NCBI GenBank assembly: GCA_903923395.1
Contig: CAIXXM010000102.1
Span: forward strand, 1 to 64,000
Source: an uncultured Acidobacteriia bacterium
GTDB lineage: Bacteria; Acidobacteriota; Terriglobia; Bryobacterales; Bryobacteraceae
Direction of reading: 5' to 3'
DNA: 64,000 nt
Position numbers and translations under genes: made by a program. Below the pieces are notes generated by a model that was not told the origin of the DNA, ran no database searches, and saw nothing but the letters and a program-made list of their open reading frames with translations. Numbering within the stretch: position 1 is the stretch's first letter; each line of letters begins with the position of its first letter. Positions 44,423-53,733 of this stretch are shown piece after piece.

Positions 44423-45402
44423 TATAGAACCCCGCGTACCCGCGCGAATCCATGCACCCTTGCCAGTGCGCACGCGACCAATTGCCCTTCCGGGTCACTG
44501 ACGGGATTCACGGGCACGAACAGTGCGGTTTCCTCCCGCCGCGCAAATACATTGCTGGCCACCAGCGCCCGCATCATCCAAATCGCGGCTTTCACGCTGG
44601 GGCAGGTGAAGCCGATCCAGCCGGGGCAGGGAACTTCGCAAGGTTCCAGTCCAGTTTCCGCCCGAACCTTTTCTGCGAGTTTCCTGCGCGTCACAGCATC
44701 TGAAAGTGAATCAAAGCCGAATCCAACCACGGCAGGCTGGAGCAGGGGCGTTTCGGCGGACATGGCGTCAAACAGATCGCCCACCGCTTTCTGCCGTCCG
44801 CTCACGACATGTTCGAGCCAGTAATGACCCGTCTTCGCGATGGCGGTGATGACGTTCTTGATCTCTTTTTCCACGCGGTAGTGCGGACCCGCCGGTAACT
44901 CCAGCCAGACTCCTTCACAGCGCGCGGAAACATTCTCCATCACGATTGCGCGCGCCAGCCAGCCTGCGGTGACAGCACTGTCGCACTCCACGCGCACCCA
45001 TCCGGGCTCGGGCGAGGGCATCACCGCCAGTGTGGACACCATCCGGATGCCCCTGCAAATCTCATTCACCACCTGGCGGTAGCGCGCGGGTTCCGCCGCA
45101 ACTTCGTTTTCGGATGCCGCCAGCAGCAGTTTCCCTTTGTGCGGTGGTCCGCCAGCCATGGCCAGTTCACAGAAACTTCCCCAAACGTCATCCCAGGCGA
45201 CCTTGCCATCGGGGGTGTACTTCAGTGCCGCGGTTCCCATCGAAATGGGCTGCACGTCTTCGTAGCGGTCCTGATACTCATCGGGCAGAATCGCGCGGAT
45301 CCGCAGCTCCAGGGCCTCGAACGCACGCCGGTCGTCCGGGTTCATCCGGATCATCTTTCCGGCGACCCGCGCCGTGTTCCATAACTCCGCAGGGGATAGC
45401 AT
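44422..45402 (-). CDS. Uncharacterised 326-aa protein
   Basis: I do not recognise the family. It is a soluble, mixed alpha/beta protein without signal peptide or TM. It appears to contain two similar halves: residues ~125-165 (SPEPGWVRVECDSAVTAGWLARAIVMENVSARCE) and ~260-305 (PCPGWIGFTCPSVKAAIWMMRALVASNVFARRE) share a pattern of PxPGW, a Val/Phe-x-Cys strand, A-x-W-[LM]-x-R-A-[IL]-V and [EAS]-N-V-x-A-R. That suggests an internal duplication. It lies in a minus-strand row with the flavin-type gene upstream (15 bp) and the dehydratase downstream (1-bp overlap). Confidence 0.7.
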   Translation of the reverse strand: MLSPAELWNTARVAGKMIRMNPDDRRAFEALELRIRAILPDEYQDRYEDVQPISMGTAALKYTPDGKVAWDDVWGSFCELAMAGGPPHKGKLLLAASENEVAAEPARYRQVVNEICRGIRMVSTLAVMPSPEPGWVRVECDSAVTAGWLARAIVMENVSARCEGVWLELPAGPHYRVEKEIKNVITAIAKTGHYWLEHVVSGRQKAVGDLFDAMSAETPLLQPAVVGFGFDSLSDAVTRRKLAEKVRAETGLEPCEVPCPGWIGFTCPSVKAAIWMMRALVASNVFARREETALFVPVNPVSDPEGQLVACALARVHGFARVRGVL

Positions 45403-45417
45403 CGCTTTCTTCTACTA

Positions 45418-46371
45418 TTACGCCATGCGGGATGGACTGGATGGCTCCCCCTGCGGCCGGGGATGGAATGGAGAGTATTCGGCGCGTCCGAGAGTTATTC
45501 CCGCTGGCAGTGTGGTCTGTCTCCATCCGGCGATAGCAAAGAGCAGGAAGCGGCCCGTGCCGCCTGTTACCCCACGCGGATCATCGGTGTTGAAAACAAC
45601 CTGCGCACTTCCGGTCAACTGTAGAATCTGCCCGCTTGTTGGGTCCGGTACAACGAGCCCGGCGGAAGGGTCCAGCATCAGGTTGCCGAAGGTCTGGAAC
45701 ATGCCGTTGCCGGAGTAATCCGGGAAGCGCAAGTGGTTTTCATCCAACACTTCGACGAAACCTGGATAACCGCCCCGGTGCGAAACGTCTGCGCCTCGTG
45801 CCGGGTGCGCACTCGCAATGAATAGTGTGTCCGCCCGCTGCAGAAGCAAGGCCTGTGCGGTGCCTAAGGCTTGGCCCGCCAAGGGATCGCTTTCCTGCCG
45901 CGCGGACGGCTGAGACTGCGTGATTTCTCTGCGGTTGATGTACTTCGGGCAGTTCGGAAAGGCTTCTCTTACGTTGAACTGGAGGGTGGCTTCTGATGGT
46001 CTGGCGATCTCTCCATTGATCCGGAGGCGTCTTCGCGTGGCTAACTCAATGGCAAGTCCGCCCACGGAGGGATTGTCGCCGATGTTCCGCCAGAATGGAT
46101 CACCCGGGTCCACGATGGCTGTGGTTAGATCGAAATCGACCTGGGTGCCGTCGGCCGAGGTCATGAAGCCGCGCTTGCCAAACAGGATGGAAGCCCAGAT
46201 CTGTCCTGCGGCATCCCTGCTTCCGAACACAGCCATGGTTTGCTCTGCCAGAAAGGGCAGGGCGCCACCCATGATGCGGCGCGAAATGATGTTCCCGTTG
46301 CGCTCGGCGATGGCTTCCTGGCCGGTCAGCCGCTGTACTTCGCGTTCGCCTTCATGAAATGGATTCTGCAT
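45418..46371 (-). CDS. Pyridoxamine-5'-phosphate-oxidase-like split-barrel protein
   Basis: 317 aa, cytoplasmic. Features suggest the FMN-binding split barrel: an N-terminal PFLAEQTMAVFGSRDAAGQIWASILFGKRGF strand pair, FPNCPKYINRRE (a CPKYI motif shared with PNPOx-like proteins) and ADTLFIASAHP..GADVSHRGGYPGFV..LRFPDYSGNGMFQTFGNL. This layout occurs in PNPOx-like proteins that are sometimes fused to oxidoreductase domains. It probably binds a flavin or F420-type cofactor; its substrate is unknown. It is first of a three-gene minus-strand group ending with the dehydratase. Confidence 0.72.
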   Translation of the reverse strand: MQNPFHEGEREVQRLTGQEAIAERNGNIISRRIMGGALPFLAEQTMAVFGSRDAAGQIWASILFGKRGFMTSADGTQVDFDLTTAIVDPGDPFWRNIGDNPSVGGLAIELATRRRLRINGEIARPSEATLQFNVREAFPNCPKYINRREITQSQPSARQESDPLAGQALGTAQALLLQRADTLFIASAHPARGADVSHRGGYPGFVEVLDENHLRFPDYSGNGMFQTFGNLMLDPSAGLVVPDPTSGQILQLTGSAQVVFNTDDPRGVTGGTGRFLLFAIAGWRQTTLPAGITLGRAEYSPFHPRPQGEPSSPSRMA

Positions 46372-46406
46372 GGTGTCTTCGAACTTGGAGAGAGAGGGAC
46401 AAAGCG

Positions 46407-46976
46407 TTAGACTGCTGTCACCCGAAACACGCCCTTAATGCACTGCGGATTTCGAACTGCAATCTGGATGTGTGTTTTCTCCCGAAAGCCGGAACCCTCG
46501 TAAAGCGGTGCGCCTTCTGTAAATACACCCTTCACGGTGTCGACAGGGGGCAAACCTTGTGCCTTCCGGATCGAATGAAAACGAAGGATCACGGCGCAAT
46601 TTAGGTTCCGGCGCAACTGGTCTCTGCTGTTCACTGGCAGTGGTAGATCTGCCGCTTTGGAAACCTCAACGAGACTGCGATGCGCTGTCAGAACCCATTC
46701 CAAGCCGGGAGCAGTTGTTAAATCCAGGCATAAACCGAGATCAATCACGGCACCAATCACGTAAGGCCTCTTGATTCCTGATCCCCGGCGTGCCGAAGTT
46801 TCCTTCGCGAATTCCAATCCCCGCTGTGGATTGGCCTCCCAGAAGTAAACGCCGGGACCCAGCCAGTCATAATCGTTATTGCTGGGCTGGAACGGAGCGC
46901 CACTCAATAGTTTCTCGCCCACACGCTCATCACACCCGTGGTACCCGAGAATGAATGCGGAGGATAAGCGGTGCAC
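46407..46976 (-). CDS. Putative ADP-ribosyltransferase-like toxin
   Basis: 189 aa starting with GTG. Residues FILGYHGCDERVGEKLL (His13), NDYDWLGPGVYFWEANPQRGLEFAKE (Tyr44) and FREKTHIQIAVRNPQ (Gln171) look like the three strands that build the H-Y-[E/Q] NAD site of the diphtheria-toxin/PARP-like ART fold. I know near-identical motifs from uncharacterised proteobacterial proteins. A 62-aa gene ends 5 bp upstream, giving a two-gene toxin-antitoxin layout with the small gene first. The fold call is pattern-based and unproven. Confidence 0.6.
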   Translation of the reverse strand: MHRLSSAFILGYHGCDERVGEKLLSGAPFQPSNNDYDWLGPGVYFWEANPQRGLEFAKETSARRGSGIKRPYVIGAVIDLGLCLDLTTAPGLEWVLTAHRSLVEVSKAADLPLPVNSRDQLRRNLNCAVILRFHSIRKAQGLPPVDTVKGVFTEGAPLYEGSGFREKTHIQIAVRNPQCIKGVFRVTAV

Positions 46977-46981
46977 GTGAC

Positions 46982-47170
46982 CTATCTGTAGTGCTTGGAG
47001 AGTTTTCCCGACTTCGTGTAGATGCCTTCGTCAATCAGCACTTGGCGTGCGCTTGCCCGCGACTTCACGGCACGTTTTGTGAATGCCACAGCGGCTTTGC
47101 GGAACTCCTCTACTGCCTGCGGAGTGTGCAAATCCCATTTTAGGATCGACGGTGTGCCTTCTGCCTTCAC
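46982..47170 (-). CDS. 62-aa partner of the ART-like protein, putative antitoxin
   Basis: Starts with GTG just after AGGT. It is small and basic, with a helical middle (TPQAVEEFRKAAVAFTKRAVKSRASARQVLIDEG) and a tail IYTKSGKLSKHYR. Such short proteins with an ARQxLIDEGIYT end recur upstream of genes like the one following here, as far as I recall. The 5-bp gap to the next gene indicates co-translation. No DNA-binding HTH is obvious. The antitoxin role is inferred from size and position. Confidence 0.6.
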   Translation of the reverse strand: MKAEGTPSILKWDLHTPQAVEEFRKAAVAFTKRAVKSRASARQVLIDEGIYTKSGKLSKHYR

Positions 47171-47416
47171 AACCTAAATCTACCATGAATTCGGTAACAC
47201 CTCCGCCATCTGACCTAACTCCAACCCATCCCGCCGCCCTGCGAACTGACCACACGGCCACAGGTCAACGAATCCCTGATTTCCACCGCCACCCCAACAT
47301 CTTGTGGATCTCCTGAGGAAAAGCCCGCCAGTAGTAGCTCGTGTACTTTACTTTCACAGAAAACACCTGTACTCTGAAAAAGCTCTCCCCCGAGCTTGTG
47401 TTCCCTGAGGTGTGCG

Positions 47417-50400
47417 TTGCTGAAGCTGAAAAAGGTCGAAGTACAGGGTTTTAAGTCGTTCTGCGACCGGACGGAATTGCGGTTCAATGGGGGCGGTATC
47501 GCGGCGATTGTCGGGCCAAACGGCTGCGGCAAGTCCAATTTGAGCGATGCTATCAGCTGGGTGCTCGGCGAACAATCCGCCAAGAGCCTCCGCGGCGCAC
47601 GCATGGAAGACGTCATCTTCGCGGGCACCAAATCCCGCAAGCCCGTCGGCATGGCCTCGGTCACCATGGTGCTCGTGGACCCCGGCACTCCGGAAACCCC
47701 GAAAGCCGAAGCCACCCAGCCGGAGCCGTCAGCAGCCGATCCAAACGCCCCCGAAGGCGAGGCTGCTGCCGCTTCCATTTCCGAAACTTCCGCGGAACCC
47801 TCCCCTGAGCCTTCCAAGGTCAAGGAAATCACCCCGCACTCCAAGCCCGGCGAAGTGACCATCACCCGCCGCCTCTTCCGTTCCGGCGAAAGCGAGTACC
47901 TCATTGATGGCCGCCAAGCCCGCCTGCGCGATATCCAGGATATCTTCATGGGCTCCGGACTCGGTCCGGAAAGCTACGCCATTATTGAACAGGGCCGCAT
48001 CGGCCAGATTCTCTCCTCCAAGCCGCAGGACCGCCGCGCCGTTATCGAAGAAGCTGCCGGCATCACCAAGTACAAAGCCCGCCGCCGTCTGGCCGAAGCC
48101 CGTCTCGAAGGTGCAAAGCAGAACCTCTCCCGCGTCTTTGACATCCTTGAAGAGGTCACCCGCCAGGTCAACTCCCTCAAGCGCCAGGCCGCGAAGGCCA
48201 AGCGCTACCAGGAACTGAAGTCCGACCTCGAAACACAGCTCCGCACCGTCCTCGCCGGGCGCCACGTCACGTTGAAAGACGAAGCCGACAAGGCCGCCGT
48301 CGCGCTCGAAGCCGCCACGGTCGAGTTGAAAGAAGCCACCGCGCTCGCACAGGAAAAGGACACAAACCGCCAGCAGACCCAGGAAGTTTTTTACGCGCTC
48401 GAAGCGAAGCTCACCGCTGCCCGCAAAGCCCTCTCTGAATTGAAGGTGGATGCCGAACGCACCAAGGGCCGGCTCGAATCGCAAGTCCGTGAAGCCGCTT
48501 CCATCGAACAGCGGATGACCCGCGCGGAGCACGAAGCCAATGACCTTGGCACGCGGCTCGAACAGAATGAGACCGAGCGCAAGACCCTGGCCGAATCCAT
48601 CGCGGAACTCGAACAGGAAATGCAGCAGGTGCGGGCGGCGCTGCTCGAAAAGAATCGCGTCCGTGACGCCCTCCAGAACCGTGTTCGGGATGCCGAGCGC
48701 ACCATGGAATCTTCGCGCTCGCATATCCTCCGTCTGATGGGTGAAGCCTCCACCATCCGCAACCAGATGGCACAGGCGGAAGCTTACCTCGCCAGCGTGG
48801 AGCGTGAACGCGCCCGCGTTGCCAAAGACGAAGAGTTAGGGGCCGCCGAAGTTGCCCGGCTCGCCGCCGTCAAGCAGGAGCTTTCTGACTCCATCCAGAA
48901 GCGTCAACTCGAAATTCAGACCGTCACCAAAGACCGCCGGGAGATGGAACAGGGCCTCGCGGAAAAGCGCCGCATGATGGCGGACCTGCGTGTCCAGGTC
49001 GATCAACTGCGTGCCGAATGCTCGCGTCTTCGTGCCAAGCGCGAATCGCTCGAAAACATGCTGTCTCACCACAGCTACACGGGCGAATCGACCAAGAAGC
49101 TCCTCGCAGCGCTCGAAAATGGCCGCGCCGGAGCTTTCAAGCCCGCCGGTGTTCTCGCCGATTTTGCCGACGTGGACCCCGCCTGGGAGCGCGGTGCTGA
49201 AGAATTCCTGCAGGAAGAACTCGAATACATCGTTGTCAAGAGCTGGGATCAAGCCGAACAGAGTATGAACCTGCTGCGCGCTGAACTCGAAGGCCGCGCG
49301 ACGTTCCTGGTGGAAAATGCGGTCGGGCAGAACACCCCCAACGCTGACCTTGGTCTGCCGCGCCTGGTCGATCACGTCACCTTCACCAACGGTCTCTCCG
49401 GACACGCGCGCACCTTGCTGCCCAAGATCAGCAACTGCTACCTGGCCACCGATGCCGAGCAGGCCCGCATCCTCGCCGAAGCCCACCCCGAACTCTACTT
49501 CCTGCTGCCCGATGGCCAGTGCTATCACGGCCGGATGCTCACCGGTGGACGGAAGAAGGCCAGCGGACCCCTCGTGCTGAAGCGCGAAATGCGGGAATTC
49601 GCCACCCAGCTGCAGAAGCAGGAGCAGAACCTGGCCGATAAGCTCGCCCAGCAGGAAGCGATTCAGCACGAAAGCCAGACTTTTGAGCAGGAACTCGAAC
49701 GCCTCCGCATGCTGCAGCAGGCCCGCGAGAAGGACGCCGTCGCTCTCGATTCCGACCTTCGCCGCGCCAGTGACGAAATCAACCGCGCCAACTCCCGCAT
49801 CTCCGTTTCGCGCCTGGAACTTGAGCGTCTGAAGCGCGAAGAGGAACGCACCCTGGACCGCCGAGCCCAGAATCTTGCCCTGGTGGAACAAAAAGAAGCC
49901 GAGCGTGCGGACCGCGAACAAGCCGTGGAAGCTCTGCGCGAACAGCTCGAAGCGGCTCAGGAAGAAGCCCGCACCAGCGGAGAAGACCACTCCGTACTGC
50001 GCGCCAAACTCGCTGCCGTGGAAGAGCGCCACCGCGGGGAACGCGCTGCCTTCGCGCGACTGGAAAACCAGTTCCGGGAAATGGCGCAGCGCCGCCAGAC
50101 CATCACCTCTGAAATCCAGCGCTGGGGTGAGAACCGCTCCCGCATCTTCACGGAAAATGTGGAGCTCGATCAGAAGGTCACCACCCTGCTCGGGCAGATC
50201 GAAGAGACGGATCGCGCCGTGATCGAACTCGCGCAGCAGGAGGCCGTCTACAAGGAGCAACTCGCTGCGTCCGATGTTGAACTGCGCGGCATCCGCACCC
50301 GCATCGAAACGGCACACGCCCGCCGCAGTGAGATTGAAGTGGACCTCACGCGCCGCCAGTCGGAACTTCAGTTCCTCGATGAAACCAGCCGCAAGGAACT

Positions 50401-51127
50401 GAATATTCCTGTGGCTGAACTGCCCGTGCCCGAAGACTTCTCGCCGGAAGTCCTGGCCGCTGCGGAATCCGGCTATCACGATACCCGGACCAAGATCGAG
50501 CACCTCGGCGCTGTGAACCCCACGGCATACGAAGAGTTCGAAGAAGCCTCGCAGCGCCAGGAATTCCTCACCGCGCAACGGCAAGATTTGATCGATTCCA
50601 TCCGCGACACAGAGAAGGCGATCCAGGAAATCGACGAGATCTCGAAGGTGAAGTTCTCGGATGCCTTCCACGCCATCAATGAATACTTCAAGGTCGGTTT
50701 CCAGACCCTGTTTGGCGGCGGGCACGGCGAGATGCGCCTCACCGACGAGACGAACATCAATGACAGCGGGATCGACATCATCGCCTCGCCGCCGGGCAAG
50801 CGTCTGCAGAATGTTCTGCTGCTTTCGGGCGGTGAGAAGGCACTTGCGGCGCTGTCGCTTCTGATGGCGGTCTTCAAATACCAGCCCAGCCCGTTCTGCG
50901 TGCTGGACGAAGTGGATGCACCGCTCGACGAAGCCAACATCGGCCGCCTCACAAAGCTCCTGCAGGAGATGTCGGTCGACACCCAGTTCATCGTGATCAC
51001 GCACTCCAAGAAGACCATGGAGTCGGCGCAGGCGATGTATGGCGTGACGATGCAGGAACAGGGCGTCTCAAAGCTGGTGAGCGTCCGCTTCCAGCACTCC
51101 GGCCAAAGTGCTGGTGCCGCCGCCTAG
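47417..51127 (+). CDS. smc: Chromosome segregation ATPase SMC with head insertion
   Basis: 1236 aa from a TTG at 47417 preceded by GAGGTG; the ORF start at 47396 would place that site inside the gene. N-terminal head: LKKVEVQGFKSF, Walker A GPNGCGKSN (33-41), FRSGESEYLIDGR. Two long coiled coils flank a hinge (~520-690; ..LPRLVDHVTF..LPDGQCYHGRMLTGG). C-terminal head: LLSGGEKALAALSLL signature and Walker B FCVLDEVDAPLD. Residues ~89-145 hold a Pro/Ala/Glu-rich stretch where B. subtilis SMC has ~10 residues. It forms the SMC-ScpAB condensin; scpA/scpB are not nearby. Confidence 0.97.
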   Translation: MLKLKKVEVQGFKSFCDRTELRFNGGGIAAIVGPNGCGKSNLSDAISWVLGEQSAKSLRGARMEDVIFAGTKSRKPVGMASVTMVLVDPGTPETPKAEATQPEPSAADPNAPEGEAAAASISETSAEPSPEPSKVKEITPHSKPGEVTITRRLFRSGESEYLIDGRQARLRDIQDIFMGSGLGPESYAIIEQGRIGQILSSKPQDRRAVIEEAAGITKYKARRRLAEARLEGAKQNLSRVFDILEEVTRQVNSLKRQAAKAKRYQELKSDLETQLRTVLAGRHVTLKDEADKAAVALEAATVELKEATALAQEKDTNRQQTQEVFYALEAKLTAARKALSELKVDAERTKGRLESQVREAASIEQRMTRAEHEANDLGTRLEQNETERKTLAESIAELEQEMQQVRAALLEKNRVRDALQNRVRDAERTMESSRSHILRLMGEASTIRNQMAQAEAYLASVERERARVAKDEELGAAEVARLAAVKQELSDSIQKRQLEIQTVTKDRREMEQGLAEKRRMMADLRVQVDQLRAECSRLRAKRESLENMLSHHSYTGESTKKLLAALENGRAGAFKPAGVLADFADVDPAWERGAEEFLQEELEYIVVKSWDQAEQSMNLLRAELEGRATFLVENAVGQNTPNADLGLPRLVDHVTFTNGLSGHARTLLPKISNCYLATDAEQARILAEAHPELYFLLPDGQCYHGRMLTGGRKKASGPLVLKREMREFATQLQKQEQNLADKLAQQEAIQHESQTFEQELERLRMLQQAREKDAVALDSDLRRASDEINRANSRISVSRLELERLKREEERTLDRRAQNLALVEQKEAERADREQAVEALREQLEAAQEEARTSGEDHSVLRAKLAAVEERHRGERAAFARLENQFREMAQRRQTITSEIQRWGENRSRIFTENVELDQKVTTLLGQIEETDRAVIELAQQEAVYKEQLAASDVELRGIRTRIETAHARRSEIEVDLTRRQSELQFLDETSRKELNIPVAELPVPEDFSPEVLAAAESGYHDTRTKIEHLGAVNPTAYEEFEEASQRQEFLTAQRQDLIDSIRDTEKAIQEIDEISKVKFSDAFHAINEYFKVGFQTLFGGGHGEMRLTDETNINDSGIDIIASPPGKRLQNVLLLSGGEKALAALSLLMAVFKYQPSPFCVLDEVDAPLDEANIGRLTKLLQEMSVDTQFIVITHSKKTMESAQAMYGVTMQEQGVSKLVSVRFQHSGQSAGAAA

Positions 51128-51225
51128 CGCTACTGCCTGAATATGGCGGGAACTACCCCCTGATTCGACCGGCCTATCTCTTTGGAAATATTGACCAAAG
51201 TCGAGAAAAACCGTAGTCTCGGGGG

Positions 51226-53733
51226 GTGAGTACTTGGCAACGCTATACGTCCTACCTTCGCGTATGGCTGGCCGCAACTTGTTTGAGTGAACGGCGCGCT
51301 ATTGTCACGTTGTTGGCTGGGTGCATGCTGACTCTGCTGGCCGCGGGGTCGGGCCGGTATTGGCTTCGGCGCCAGGCTGGAGAGCAGTTTCGCATGGAAG
51401 CGGAAAGCCGTATCGGTGCTGCGCAACGCGAAATTGAAGCTAACTTTGGGGTGCTGCGTCTGTTGCGGGGCTTTGCGGAGAGCAACCCCGTCATCACCAG
51501 AGATTCCTTCGAGCACTTTGCCGAACGCGCCATGGAAACCTATCCGACGGTGCGCGCTCTCGAATGGGTTCCCCGTATCTCCACGGTGCAGCGGGAAGCT
51601 TTTGAGCAAGCACTCACCAGTCACTACGGCAAAGCTAAGCAGATCATGCAGGGAAGGCCGGGCCAGAGTCTCCGCCGCGCAGAGGTACAGCCGGAGCATT
51701 ACGCGGTCGAGTTTGTTCATCCCCTTTTGTCCGAAAATGATCCAGCGATCGGTTTTGACATGTTGCAGAACCGTGCCACCCGCACCGCCTCTCTGCGGGC
51801 GGTGGAAAGCGGGGCCATTGCGGCGACTGGCCGGTTGCGGTTGCTGGAAACTACGGTGGATCGTTATGGCATCACCGCCTTTCTACCCGTCTATGACGAG
51901 GACGACACAGGACAGCCGGAGGAGTGGCGCAGCCGCCACTGCCGCGGACTGGTGATGTGTATCTTCCAACTCGGTGATGTTCTTCGCCGCGGTCTGGAGC
52001 ACAACGGCAGAGCCCCGATTCAATTCGCATTCTTCGATCTCTCGGCTCCGCCGGGGAGCCAGTTCCTATACATGGGAAAAAGTAGTGTTTCGGGGTCCAG
52101 TACGGAGCCTCCTTCGCCGACAGCTTTGCCTGTCGCACAATTCAGACAAACCACGGCAATGAGTGTCGGTGGACGGAAATGGCTCGTGGTCTCTGTGCCT
52201 GAGTCGGGGCATCCAGCCAGAGACGGCACTATATTTGGTTTTGTCGTGCTGGTTCTGGGCTTCGCATTTTCCTCGGCTGCAGCTTTTTATGTGGCAGCAC
52301 AACTCCGCCATGCGCGACAACTGGCCGTCGCCAATTTGGGTTTGCGCAAAGAGATTCAGAGCAGGCAAAAGGTGGAGTCCGAGCTGGCCCAGATGGCTTA
52401 TCACGATGCGCTGACCGGCCTGGCGAACCGGCGCAGGTTTGCCGATGTCATGGACGAAGCCATTGCGGCTTCCGCTGGACGGATTATCGCTCTGGTTTAT
52501 CTGGATTTGGATGGCTTCAAGTTGATCAATGACACTCTGGGCCACGGTGTTGGCGATTCCGTGCTCTGCGAAGTATCCCGGCGTCTTGCGGGCCTGCTTG
52601 GTCCAGGAGATCTGATTGCCCGGACTGGTGGCGATGAATTCAACATCCTGCTGCGCAATCCAAAGACAGTGGATGCCGCCGAAGAAACCGCCGCGCGGCT
52701 GCTGAAAGCCGTGGAACAGCCGTTACATCTGCTGGGGCACAAGCTGACCGTTTCCGGGAGTTTGGGCATCAGCTTGTATCCCGAAGACGGCTGCAATTAT
52801 GAGGAACTGAGTACCGCCGCTGACGATGCGATGTACCGCTCGAAGAGTCTTGGCAAGAACCGCGTCCAGCGTTACAACCGGCTTCACTCCGAAGGAACGT
52901 GCCAGAACCGCAGTCTGGCTCTGGATCTGCACACCGCCATTGAGCGGCATGAACTGTGCCTGTTCTATCAGCCGCTGGTCAACCCTTCAGACCCGGTGAA
53001 CATCCGCTTCGAAGCCCTGATCCGCTGGCAGCACCCTGAGCATGGGCTGTTGTCCCCCGGACAGTTTTTAGGCCTGGCGGAGGAAGCTGGCCTGACCTCG
53101 GTGCTCGGCGACTGGGTCCTGCGGGAGGCAACCACGCACGCGCAGGGCTGGCAGTCCTTGACGCACGGCTTCGGGGCTGGCATCTCTGTGAATGTTTCGC
53201 CCATGCATTTCTCGCGGCCAAACTTTGTCGAGTCCATCCGGGACACACTGCAGGCATCCGGTCTCGATGCGCACCTGCTGGAGATCGAAGTGACGGAATC
53301 GAGTTTGTTGAGCAGTTTCGATGATGCAAGAAGCAAGTTTGAGCGCTTGCGGTACTTCGGCGTCACGGTTTCGCTCGATGACTTTGGCACAGGTTATTCC
53401 GCGCTGAGTTATCTCCCGAACCTGCCGGTTGACACGCTGAAAATTGACCGCAGCTTTGTCACTGGCCTGGAGCGTCACGCCGGTGCGGTCTCCCTGCTGG
53501 AGTCGCTAATTGGTCTGGCAAAAAAACAGAAACTGCGGGTTGTGGTGGAGGGCATTGAAACTGTCCGGCAGATGGCGATTGTCCGGGGCATGCATGCGGA
53601 TGAACTGCAGGGCTATTTGCTGGGGCGGCCCATGCCCGAACCGGCGGTCCGGCGTTTTCTGGAGACATGGCACCGCAACCGGCAGACTGGTGCAAAGATG
53701 GAAGACCGGCTGGCCGTGTATCCCGCGGCCTAG
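51226..53733 (+). CDS. CHASE-GGDEF-EAL cyclic-di-GMP protein
   Basis: 835 aa from a GTG behind a G-rich stretch. An N-terminal TM (~28-48), an extracytoplasmic CHASE domain (~80-290; RDSFEHFAERAMETYPTVRALEWVPRI), a second TM (~345-365), GGDEF (RTGGDEF ~466-472, intact) and EAL (FEALIRW ~595; later DDFGTGYSAL and KIDRSFV, intact). The GGDEF lacks the inhibitory RxxD five residues upstream (GPGD instead). Both synthase and phosphodiesterase motifs are complete, so activity direction is open. A weak TTGACC-17-TAGTCT precedes the gene. Its stop overlaps the convergent GGDEF gene by 4 bp. Confidence 0.93.
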   Translation: MSTWQRYTSYLRVWLAATCLSERRAIVTLLAGCMLTLLAAGSGRYWLRRQAGEQFRMEAESRIGAAQREIEANFGVLRLLRGFAESNPVITRDSFEHFAERAMETYPTVRALEWVPRISTVQREAFEQALTSHYGKAKQIMQGRPGQSLRRAEVQPEHYAVEFVHPLLSENDPAIGFDMLQNRATRTASLRAVESGAIAATGRLRLLETTVDRYGITAFLPVYDEDDTGQPEEWRSRHCRGLVMCIFQLGDVLRRGLEHNGRAPIQFAFFDLSAPPGSQFLYMGKSSVSGSSTEPPSPTALPVAQFRQTTAMSVGGRKWLVVSVPESGHPARDGTIFGFVVLVLGFAFSSAAAFYVAAQLRHARQLAVANLGLRKEIQSRQKVESELAQMAYHDALTGLANRRRFADVMDEAIAASAGRIIALVYLDLDGFKLINDTLGHGVGDSVLCEVSRRLAGLLGPGDLIARTGGDEFNILLRNPKTVDAAEETAARLLKAVEQPLHLLGHKLTVSGSLGISLYPEDGCNYEELSTAADDAMYRSKSLGKNRVQRYNRLHSEGTCQNRSLALDLHTAIERHELCLFYQPLVNPSDPVNIRFEALIRWQHPEHGLLSPGQFLGLAEEAGLTSVLGDWVLREATTHAQGWQSLTHGFGAGISVNVSPMHFSRPNFVESIRDTLQASGLDAHLLEIEVTESSLLSSFDDARSKFERLRYFGVTVSLDDFGTGYSALSYLPNLPVDTLKIDRSFVTGLERHAGAVSLLESLIGLAKKQKLRVVVEGIETVRQMAIVRGMHADELQGYLLGRPMPEPAVRRFLETWHRNRQTGAKMEDRLAVYPAA

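Noticed and set aside
48836-51004. 722-aa antisense ORF
   Set aside because: It lies wholly inside smc on the opposite strand; a shadow of codon bias in a strongly supported gene.
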